A stretch of 26,726 nt of DNA from DAXETY01 sp051155755 (GTDB taxonomy: Bacteria; Desulfobacterota; Desulfobacteria; Desulfobacterales; SG8-13). A program made the translations under genes and the position numbers. The stretch's first letter is position 1. Every line of letters starts with the position of its first letter. Below the pieces are notes generated by a model. That model made no database searches and was not told where the DNA came from. It saw only the letters and a program-made list of their open reading frames with translations. Shown one piece after another: positions 6,007 to 12,363 of the stretch. The stretch lies in assembly GCA_051155755.1 (NCBI GenBank), contig DAXETY010000135.1, positions 1-26,726 of the forward strand. The letters run 5' to 3'.

Positions 6007-7932
6007 TTAAAACATTTCCGGGCTCCGGTGCCCGGTTTCGATCGCAAACGGACTTCCGGATAAATCTCCGATGGGTTCATCGGAACCGCAGATTTTTTTT
6101 CGCAGAACCTGAAAAATCAGCCCCAGCGCCACCATCAAAAGTCCAATGGAAAACACTGTGGCAGCGACCGCCGGCATCGATGTCCGGGCTTTGTCAGGGC
6201 CGTCAATGCCGGTGGCCGCACCGATGAAGCAGCCTGCAAAGACATTTTCCAGTTGTCCTTCCAGGCCGTCGGACATGCTCGCGGTTTCGGTCGCCAAACC
6301 GGAAGGATCCAGAATCACACCGTTTTTCACCCCGTCGCCGTCGCCGAGACCGCCGTCGGTCAACTCCAGCGTGAGCTTTTTGCGATTGGCGCTGAACACG
6401 GCGTGGCTCGAATAGTCCTGCCAGCCGGACTGCAGATCATATTTCCACCATTTGCTGCCTTCCGGCGCCGGCTTCGAGAAGAAGATCGTTATCTGCGCAG
6501 TATCACCCGGTTGTTCGACATGAAATCGAAAACTGATCACTTCATACGGCATGGCCTTCGGCTTTGCATATCGTTCTTCGATACGGCTGGTTGGAATCGA
6601 CATCAGGGTTTCGATGGCAGTGACATTGGAAGAACCCTTGATCGCGATGCGATCATCGCCGGTAGCCACCCGAACCACTTTCATGTCCGACTGCAGGTTG
6701 TCCGGCACCAGGTCTTCATCCAGGTCACTGGTGTCATCGACCTCCTGGTCGTCCGGAATGCCGTTCTGGTTGATATCGTTGTCCGCGATGGAGACCGTGG
6801 TAAAGTTGCGTGTTTGCGACCAGGGCGACGGTTCCTGGGCGCGATCATAGAATCGCGCTTTCCAGTAGTACGTTCTGGCGGTGTCCAGCAGCGCATCGGG
6901 CAGCTGCAATGAGGTCAGATAGCGATCGGTGGTCAAATTGTACACCGGTGTGGAGAAATCCGTCGACGTGCTGACCTGCCACTGGGTTTGCCGGTGGTAG
7001 TCCCCCGAATCCGGGTCGGAGAAAGACGCGGTTTGCAGGGTCGGGGTCAATTCAGTGTCCGACTCTCTATTCAGGGGGGCCTGGATCACCGGTTGATCCG
7101 GCGGATGGTTGCCTTCCGGCTTGTTCGGATCGAGTCCCAGTTCGATCTCCTGCCCGTCGGTATAGCCATCCTGGTCGGAGTCGGCATCGAGCGGGTCGGT
7201 GCCGTAAGTCTTGACTTCGGCTCCGTCGGTGAGCCCATCGTTGTCCGAATCGGAAAGCGTGGGATCGGTGCCGTAGGTGTTCGTCTCCATGCCGTCAATC
7301 AAACCGTCACCATCGGTGTCTGCAGATTTGGGATTGCTGAAATAGGTCTGAATTTCGACTCCATCGTCGAGTCCGTCGCCGTCTGTGTCGGCCTTTTTTG
7401 GGTTCGTCTGATGAGTCCCGACCTCGGCGCCGTCATTGAGTCCGTCGCCGTCGCTGTCGATTTTGAGGGGGTTGGTTTGATAGGTTTGGATCTCGGCGCC
7501 GTCGCTTAATCCATCCCCGTCGGTATCGGGGTCGTTGGGATCCGTGCCGTAAATTTCGATTTCCGCGCTGTCGCTCAGCCCGTCGCCGTCGGTATCGACG
7601 GCCGGCACCTGGTAGACCAGCTCTTCGGAGTAGCCGCTGTGATTATCACTGGTGTCGTAGGCCGTGGCGGCAAAATAATAGGTCTGACCTTCGGTCAGAT
7701 CGGTAACGATGCAATGGGTGTTGTTTTTGTCCAGATCCTTGCTGAAGGGATAGATGCCGCTCTGGGTACCGTAGTAGATCACGTAGCCGGCCAGGTCGGC
7801 TTCCGTGTTGGCATCCCATTCCAGATGCACTTCGGCACCACGGGCATTACCGCTCAGCAGGAACAGGAGGACAAAGCCAGCGAGAATCGATGTTTTAGCG
7901 GTTGTGTGGATAACAGCTCGGGTTCCGGTCAT
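6007..7932 (-). CDS. Exported TSP3-repeat, choice-of-anchor U surface protein
   Basis: A 641-residue predicted surface protein of unknown specific role. A signal peptide (about 1-33, hydrophobic ILAGFVLLFLL, cleavage near ARGA) is followed by a fibronectin type III-like domain (about 34-109). Then come seven 23-residue repeats of the form DTDGDGLSDGAEI..TDP (113-273), typical thrombospondin type 3-like calcium-binding repeats. A second beta-sandwich region spans about 278-382. Residues about 460-545 match my memory of the choice-of-anchor U domain (WWKYD, GDGDGVKNGVILDPSG). The C-terminus has GCFIGAA (567-573), a membrane helix (about 588-610), RKK and a 28-residue tail. The longer frame opens at 8136, but ATG 7932 has AAAGGAG nine bases upstream and starts the signal peptide, so it was chosen. 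A near-consensus sigma-54 promoter precedes it. It may act in adhesion or envelope structure; no enzyme domain is seen. Confidence 0.87.
   Translation of the reverse strand: MTGTRAVIHTTAKTSILAGFVLLFLLSGNARGAEVHLEWDANTEADLAGYVIYYGTQSGIYPFSKDLDKNNTHCIVTDLTEGQTYYFAATAYDTSDNHSGYSEELVYQVPAVDTDGDGLSDSAEIEIYGTDPNDPDTDGDGLSDGAEIQTYQTNPLKIDSDGDGLNDGAEVGTHQTNPKKADTDGDGLDDGVEIQTYFSNPKSADTDGDGLIDGMETNTYGTDPTLSDSDNDGLTDGAEVKTYGTDPLDADSDQDGYTDGQEIELGLDPNKPEGNHPPDQPVIQAPLNRESDTELTPTLQTASFSDPDSGDYHRQTQWQVSTSTDFSTPVYNLTTDRYLTSLQLPDALLDTARTYYWKARFYDRAQEPSPWSQTRNFTTVSIADNDINQNGIPDDQEVDDTSDLDEDLVPDNLQSDMKVVRVATGDDRIAIKGSSNVTAIETLMSIPTSRIEERYAKPKAMPYEVISFRFHVEQPGDTAQITIFFSKPAPEGSKWWKYDLQSGWQDYSSHAVFSANRKKLTLELTDGGLGDGDGVKNGVILDPSGLATETASMSDGLEGQLENVFAGCFIGAATGIDGPDKARTSMPAVAATVFSIGLLMVALGLIFQVLRKKICGSDEPIGDLSGSPFAIETGHRSPEMF
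7114..7596 (-). repeat. Seven tandem 69-bp coding repeats
   Basis: Seven consecutive 69-bp units encode the 23-residue calcium-binding-type repeats of the surface protein, with no gaps between units. GACxxCGACGGCGACGG-like cores are conserved on the coding strand while the second halves vary. In-frame units allow copy-number change without frameshift. Confidence 0.85.
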
Positions 7933-7974
7933 GGCTGAAGACTCCTTTGCAAGGACTGCGTTTGCCGCATAAAA

Positions 7975-7990
7975 AGCAAAGAAGGTGCCA
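7975..7990 (-). promoter_or_regulatory. Near-consensus sigma-54 promoter for surface protein
   Basis: On the minus strand the sequence is TGGCAC-CTTCT-TTGCT, an exact match to the core TGGCAC-N5-TTGCW with 10 bases between GG and GC. The predicted start point near 7964 lies about 32 bases before ATG 7932 and leaves room for the AAAGGAG ribosome-binding site. Transcription would need an enhancer-binding activator. Confidence 0.7.
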
Positions 7991-8241
7991 CCAACCGACC
8001 GGATCGCCGGTTTTTCGTCCCGTTTATGTATCCCAACTGAAGGCGCTTGGACCCAATCCACTGGAAACAATACAAATCGAAGACCTAGCCGGTTCGCAAG
8101 CGCACTTATGCCTGAGCCCTGTCTGACCGGTCGCATTTCACACGGCGGCAGCGCTCAATTACGAATTCCGCCGGCTTCGATTACCATCTCCTCCGGTTGG
8201 ATGTAATCGGAATTACCATCTTATTCTGCACCGCAACCCAG
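7991..8241. other. Intergenic region upstream of divergent genes
   Basis: No gene is convincing here. The left part would carry activator sites for the sigma-54 promoter, but I see no clear dyad. The right part holds the repeated ATTACCATCT motif upstream of the N-acetylglutamate synthase promoter. Confidence 0.4.
8180..8221 (+). promoter_or_regulatory. Direct repeat ATTACCATCT, 32 bp apart
   Basis: ATTACCATCT occurs at 8180-8189 and again at 8212-8221. The 32-bp period is close to three helical turns, so both copies face the same side of the DNA. Between them GTAATCG (8203-8209) is the reverse complement of CGATTAC (8178-8184). The second copy ends 20 bases before the -35 box, a position suited to a transcription regulator. 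It does not resemble an ArgR box. Confidence 0.45.
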
Positions 8242-8270
8242 TTGACAATTGCAGCGCCATCCCCTATACC
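8242..8270 (+). promoter_or_regulatory. Sigma-70 promoter for N-acetylglutamate synthase
   Basis: A perfect -35 TTGACA (8242-8247), a 17-base spacer and -10 TATACC (8265-8270). The predicted start near 8277 gives a leader of about 40 bases before ATG 8317. Confidence 0.65.
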
Positions 8271-8316
8271 GGCGCCTTGTACAGCAACCGCCCTTCAGGG
8301 CAGGAAATCGGCGACC

Positions 8317-8775
8317 ATGATTCGCAAAGCGACCATCCACGACATCAAGGCCATCCACAAGCTTTTGCAGCTTTACGGCGCCCGCGGCAAGCTGTTGGCC
8401 CGCCCGTTGAGTCAGCTCTACGACCACGTGCGCGACTTTTCGGTTTACGAAGAAGTTGGCGCCGCCCAGGTGATTGGCTGTGGCGCCCTTCAGATTTGTT
8501 GGGAGGATTTGGCCGAAATCCGTTCGCTGGCCGTGCATCCGGATTTTGAGCGGCGTCGGATCGGAACAAAGCTGATGGAGGCAGTCATCAATGAAGCCCG
8601 CTCCCTGAACGTCAAGAAAATCTTTACCTTAACCTATGAGCCCGATTTTTTCCGTCGTTTCGACTTTCACGTGATCGACCGGGCCGATCTTCCGCTGAAG
8701 ATCTGGGCGGATTGCATCATATGCGTCAAGTTCCCGGACTGCGACGAGACCGCGATGATGAAAGATTTGCAGTAA
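8317..8775 (+). CDS. argA: Short GNAT-type N-acetylglutamate synthase
   Basis: A 152-residue GNAT acetyltransferase that most likely makes N-acetylglutamate from glutamate and acetyl-CoA, the first step of arginine synthesis, in the cytoplasm. The acetyl-CoA-binding motif A is visible as EIRSLAVHPDFERRRIGTKL, with R-R-I-G-T as the pyrophosphate loop. The whole length and the C-terminal KIWADCIICVKFPDCDE block match the short ArgA-like synthases I know from Geobacter and sulfate reducers, which lack the amino-acid-kinase domain of E. coli ArgA. The frame is open from 8197, but the homologous N-terminus MIRKATIHDIKAIHKLL starts at ATG 8317, which a TTGACA promoter precedes. No other arginine genes adjoin it. 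It is convergent with the next gene, with stops 8 bases apart. Assignment is good at family level; acceptor specificity is inferred. Confidence 0.85.
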   Translation: MIRKATIHDIKAIHKLLQLYGARGKLLARPLSQLYDHVRDFSVYEEVGAAQVIGCGALQICWEDLAEIRSLAVHPDFERRRIGTKLMEAVINEARSLNVKKIFTLTYEPDFFRRFDFHVIDRADLPLKIWADCIICVKFPDCDETAMMKDLQ

Positions 8776-8783
8776 CGCTCGAT

Positions 8784-9860
8784 TCAGGTGTAGATAAGAT
8801 TGATCGGCAGCGGCGGATACTTCCATACTCCGGGCTTGGGAAGGATGTGCTGCCCGCCGACGGTAAGCCAGGAAAGGTCCGGTTTGAGATCGCGGAGCTT
8901 GCCGTCTTCGGGCGGACGCGAATGGCTGGTATAGGAATACGTCGACTGAAACGTGCAGATATCTTCTTTGTTTTTGCCCTTGCCCTGCGTGTCCACCACA
9001 TAATTTTTGTGAAAGGAACGCAGGGTCATTCCGTTTTCCTCCAGAATCGAACTGCGCTCTTTCTCTGTCAAGGGCACCAGCACTGATTTCGAAACACCCC
9101 GCTCCGAAATTCGGATCAATGCCCGACTTTCACTGCTGCCGGCATAAATCGTCGAAATACAGGGTATTTTTTTAAGATACTGGGCGGCTACGATGGCGGC
9201 GGTTCGCCGACCGCCTGCCATGGATGGCAAGCCGTAATATTCGAAAAACTTTTTCTGGATGTCCTCGGCGTACTTATCGCCTTTTTCGTAGAGATCTTTG
9301 GAAATATAGCGCAGTGAACGCGCCAGATCTTCGGCCGCATCCGAAATGGGCCAGTCGATTCGAACGTGAAAATGGGTCAGTGCATAACGATTTCGCGCTT
9401 TGGAACCGGGGTCGCGTTGAATCAACAGCGCGTAATCCACCGGCAGCAGCAATTTCATAAAATCATAAAAATGTGCCGACTCCAATGCCTTGTATTTGCT
9501 GTCGAGTTTGTCGCTCAGCGGAAGGGTTTTGGATTGCAGCAGATTGGTCTTGGTGGTTTTGTTCAGATCGAAGAATCGAATGTACTTTTTGTGGTTTTCC
9601 GGAACGGCGTCCTCGATGAATATCACCAGGAAGGTATTCTGGTCTTCATATTCCACGTCGGGAATGCGGGCTCTGGGTTTGAGCTCCCGTTTTTCGACAA
9701 AGGGGAATTCTTTTTTGGCTTCACGAAAATTATAGTAAGAGTCAATCAGCGCATAGCGGATCAGAAACTGATCCATTTCATCCCGCAGCAGTTCGTAGTA
9801 AGAACGCCGCAGCCGCTCGACCTTGCTCAGCTCCTCCCTGACACGCCAGTAGGCCAACAT
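8784..9860 (-). CDS. Hypothetical protein, unrecognised
   Basis: A 358-residue protein that I do not recognise. It has no signal peptide, membrane segment or known nucleotide-binding motif. The N-terminus (about 1-60) is charged and probably helical (MLAYWRVREELSKVERLRRSYYE, rich in Tyr, Arg and Glu). The middle has beta-like segments (TFLVIFIEDAV, YALTHFHVRIDW), and LPSMAGGRRTAAIVAAQYL is a distinctive glycine-alanine block near 217-235. The C-terminus (YTSHSRPPEDGKLRDLKPDLSWLTVGG) is polar. It has a normal amino-acid composition over its full length and a GGGAGAG ribosome-binding site close to ATG 9860, which support a real gene. It is transcribed alone, convergent with argA, and a possible promoter lies at 10134-10162. 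It is probably a soluble cytoplasmic protein; no function is proposed. Confidence 0.75.
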   Translation of the reverse strand: MLAYWRVREELSKVERLRRSYYELLRDEMDQFLIRYALIDSYYNFREAKKEFPFVEKRELKPRARIPDVEYEDQNTFLVIFIEDAVPENHKKYIRFFDLNKTTKTNLLQSKTLPLSDKLDSKYKALESAHFYDFMKLLLPVDYALLIQRDPGSKARNRYALTHFHVRIDWPISDAAEDLARSLRYISKDLYEKGDKYAEDIQKKFFEYYGLPSMAGGRRTAAIVAAQYLKKIPCISTIYAGSSESRALIRISERGVSKSVLVPLTEKERSSILEENGMTLRSFHKNYVVDTQGKGKNKEDICTFQSTYSYTSHSRPPEDGKLRDLKPDLSWLTVGGQHILPKPGVWKYPPLPINLIYT

Positions 9861-10175
9861 TCTCTCCCAAGGTATTTGCTTGAAGACACCGCATGATGTT
9901 CCCGGCCATCCTGCCGAGCCGGTTGCGCATAAGACGGGCGGATCACTTGGATCGCCGCGCCGGGGAACCGTCCGAAAGCACGACCCTAATGGCTGCAGTA
10001 ACAGGCGTTGAAGCGGAAAACAGATACGTTGCTTTTCGAAGCCAGCGGCACAACGCCGTTCTTTGAAAGAAGCGCATGCGACTCAGACGGGTTTCACTTA
10101 AATCTGCAAGGCAGGGACCTATTCCGAAAAACTATTATAATCATAGCAGATCCTGATGGAAATCGGAAGGGTTTT
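9861..10175. other. Intergenic region, 315 bp
   Basis: No gene or strong repeat is visible. The right end holds an AT-rich stretch with a candidate minus-strand promoter (10134-10162). No hairpin with a T-tract is evident for the operon that ends at 10176. Confidence 0.5.
10134..10162 (-). promoter_or_regulatory. Candidate promoter for the 8784-9860 gene
   Basis: On the minus strand TTTCCA (10162-10157) and TATAAT (10139-10134) are separated by 17 bases. The -10 is perfect and the -35 matches 4 of 6. The predicted start near 10127 implies a leader of about 265 bases, which is long, so a nearer promoter is possible. Confidence 0.4.
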
Positions 10176-10490
10176 TTAAGTGGAGGAATCGAGTTTTTTC
10201 GTTTTCTTGCGAACCGCGTCGCCTTCTTTTCTTTGTCGTTCGAGCTCTTTCTTTCGGGACCAACGCTCGAAGAAACCGATCAAACCTGCGGAATAGGCCC
10301 GGTCGACCTTTTCTTCCCGGATCTCCAGACCGCCTGTCTCGGCCACGGCGGCCCGCAGGCATTCGGTTTTATAGATGCAGGGCATGCAGGACTCCGGGGT
10401 GTGTCGCAGCCCGTCCTTGCCCATTGGAAAGACAAGTTCGAGTTTGCCGTAGCAGTATGGATATTCCCGATCTCGTTTCATATTAACCAT
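10176..10490 (-). CDS. Small four-cysteine protein after radC
   Basis: A 104-residue soluble protein of unknown function. The N-terminal half has Cys13, Cys35, Cys38 and Cys44 (C-x21-C-x2-C-x5-C, within YCYGK and ESCMPCIYKTEC), a spacing that could bind zinc or an iron-sulfur cluster. The C-terminal third is strongly basic (RWSRKKELERQRKEGDAVRKKTKK). The start at ATG 10490 is 6 bases after the radC stop, so the two genes are almost certainly on one transcript; an alternative ATG lies three codons on at 10481. It is the last gene of the AI-2E-gyrA-gpsA-radC run. I recall similar short proteins in sulfate reducers but cannot name a family. The real-gene call rests on spacing, the cysteine pattern and the same-strand context. 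Confidence 0.72.
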   Translation of the reverse strand: MVNMKRDREYPYCYGKLELVFPMGKDGLRHTPESCMPCIYKTECLRAAVAETGGLEIREEKVDRAYSAGLIGFFERWSRKKELERQRKEGDAVRKKTKKLDSST

Positions 10491-10496
10491 ATTTTC

Positions 10497-11264
10497 TTAT
10501 ATACGCAGAAAAGCGTCGGTCTCCTGCCGAAGCCTTTCCATGGTTCCTTCGTCGGCGAAACTGAAATAACGGCCCTCGCCGATAACAATGTGTTCATGAA
10601 CCGTAATGCCCACCGCCCGGCAGGCCAGAAACAGTTGACGCGTAAGCGCCAGATCGTCGGCTGACGGGCTGGGATCACCCGAGGGATGATTGTGTGCAAA
10701 GATAAGGGCCGCGGCTTGATGGTGCAATGCCGCTTTGATGACTTCCCGGGGGTAAACAGAGCTGGCGGTCAGCGTGCCTTTAAAAAGCGTTTCCTCGGTA
10801 AGCACACGGTTTCTGGCATCCAGAAATATGACCTTGAAGTGCTCCCGGGACTTTCCCCAGAGATGGTGATACAAGTAATCGAATAGCTGTCGGGAATTGT
10901 TCAGAGGGTCTTTTTGGGTGATTCTACCGGCCAGGTAGCGGTCGGCCGCCGCCCGTATCAGCTTCAGGGCCACCAAGTTCTTCGGCCCGATCCCCGGCAC
11001 CTGACAGAGTTCCTGCGGCGTGGCTTCCAGCACTCCCTGCAGGGTGCGAAATCGCTTCAAGGCCGCCTTGGCGGCATCTTTACAATCCCTGCGGGGAGTC
11101 GACAGCGACAACAGCAGTTCGATCACCTCATAATCGTGGAAACCACCCAGCCCGGACTGCAGGAAGCGTTCCCGCAGTCGCTGCCGGTGTCCGTCGCCCT
11201 TGTGCCCCCTTTTGGCAGTCATCCGCTCGATTTCAAAAGCGTTAAAATTGTCGCACTCAGACAT
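10497..11264 (-). CDS. radC: RadC family JAMM/MPN protein
   Basis: A 255-residue RadC-family protein. An N-terminal helix-hairpin-helix-like region (about 86-96, CQVPGIGPKNL) precedes a C-terminal JAMM/MPN domain with its zinc-binding signature H-x-H-x10-D (His191, His193, Asp204 in FAHNHPSGDPSPSADD). The family was once linked to DNA repair, but its biochemical activity remains unsettled; the JAMM fold suggests a metal-dependent peptidase or nuclease. Length is slightly above the usual 220-230 because of an N-terminal stretch rich in Asp, Asn and Glu. ATG 11264 is used; ATG 11222 (MTAKRGHKGDGH) is a possible start nearer the usual family N-terminus. Neither has a strong ribosome-binding site. 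It begins 14 bases after the gpsA stop and is followed 6 bases later by the cysteine protein, which indicates an operon. Confidence 0.93.
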   Translation of the reverse strand: MSECDNFNAFEIERMTAKRGHKGDGHRQRLRERFLQSGLGGFHDYEVIELLLSLSTPRRDCKDAAKAALKRFRTLQGVLEATPQELCQVPGIGPKNLVALKLIRAAADRYLAGRITQKDPLNNSRQLFDYLYHHLWGKSREHFKVIFLDARNRVLTEETLFKGTLTASSVYPREVIKAALHHQAAALIFAHNHPSGDPSPSADDLALTRQLFLACRAVGITVHEHIVIGEGRYFSFADEGTMERLRQETDAFLRI

Positions 11265-11278
11265 CCCGCGCGACAGAT

Positions 11279-12322
11279 TTATTGATCGTCGAGCTCCTGC
11301 TTCAGCTCTCGCGTCATCAACCTGTAAACCGCATCCTTGGGTGAACGCCCGTGATAAAGAATCTGATACATTTCATGGCAAATCGGCATCTCCACCCCCT
11401 CCTTGCGCGAAAGGGTGTACACCGAACGGGCATTCTCCACCCCCTCGGCGACCATCCGCATCTCGCCGAGAATTTCCGTCAGCTTCTTTCCCTGACCGAT
11501 TTTCACGCCCAGGGTGTAATTTCGACTCAGAGTGCCGGTACACGTAAGAATCAAATCCCCGATCCCGGCCAATCCTGTAAATGTCCGGGGATTGGCCCCC
11601 AAAGCTACGCCCAAGCGTCGGATTTCGGTCTGCCCCCGGGTGATCAAGGCGGCCCGGGTGTTGAGACCCAATCCCAGACCGTCGATTACACCGGAAGCTA
11701 TGGCGACCACATTTTTGACGGCACCGCCCAGCTCCACGCCCAGCACATCGTCATTGGTATAGACGCGAAAGTACGGTGTGGCAAATACGCGCTGGATGAG
11801 GGCGGCAACTTCGAGCTGGGTGGAAGCCGCCGTGACCGCGGTGGGATGCTGTTGGGCGACCTCCCGTGCAAAGCTGGGCCCGGAAAGCACACCGATTCGG
11901 TGCTGCGAACCTTCCGGCAGGGTTTCCCGGATCACGCCCGACATGGTCAGACAGGTTTCGTTTTCAATGCCCTTGGAAGCCGAGACAAGGATTGACTCGG
12001 CCGAAAGATGCTCCGCCAGCTGCCGGCATACGATGCGCATCACGTGGGAGGGAACCACTAACAATATCAGATCTTTTTGCCCGACGCACTCGGAGATTTG
12101 ATGGGTCGCACGCACGTTTTGCGAAAGCTGAATGCCCGGCAGAAAATAGCGATTTTCATGGTCGTCATTGATCTGTGCGGCTACTTCCGTTTCGTAAACC
12201 CATAAATCGATGAAATAGCCCTTCAAAGCCAGCAGATTGGCCAAAGCCGTGCCCCAGCTGCCACCACCCACAACAGCGATTTTCATCGACTTCAATGTTT
12301 CGTCTTCGTCCGGCGGATTCAT
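11279..12322 (-). CDS. gpsA: NAD(P)-dependent glycerol-3-phosphate dehydrogenase
   Basis: A 347-residue cytoplasmic enzyme that reduces dihydroxyacetone phosphate to sn-glycerol 3-phosphate for phospholipid synthesis. The N-terminal Rossmann motif is IAVVGGGSWGTALAN. Conserved residues expected at the active site are Lys117 (SASKGIE), Lys203 (GGAVKNVVAIASG) and Asp256 (GLAGIGDLILTCTG). The C-terminal VAEGVENARSVY block is also typical. Length fits the family (about 330-340) with a 12-residue extra N-terminus. ATG 12322 has GGGGA six bases upstream, while the internal ATG at 12286 directly before KIAVVGGG has a weaker site; I chose 12322 but the shorter form is possible. It lies 41 bases after gyrA and 14 before radC. 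Confidence 0.97.
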   Translation of the reverse strand: MNPPDEDETLKSMKIAVVGGGSWGTALANLLALKGYFIDLWVYETEVAAQINDDHENRYFLPGIQLSQNVRATHQISECVGQKDLILLVVPSHVMRIVCRQLAEHLSAESILVSASKGIENETCLTMSGVIRETLPEGSQHRIGVLSGPSFAREVAQQHPTAVTAASTQLEVAALIQRVFATPYFRVYTNDDVLGVELGGAVKNVVAIASGVIDGLGLGLNTRAALITRGQTEIRRLGVALGANPRTFTGLAGIGDLILTCTGTLSRNYTLGVKIGQGKKLTEILGEMRMVAEGVENARSVYTLSRKEGVEMPICHEMYQILYHGRSPKDAVYRLMTRELKQELDDQ

Positions 12323-12363
12323 TTCGATTCCCCGCCCGCGCTTGCCGTAGCGACAAACGGCGG

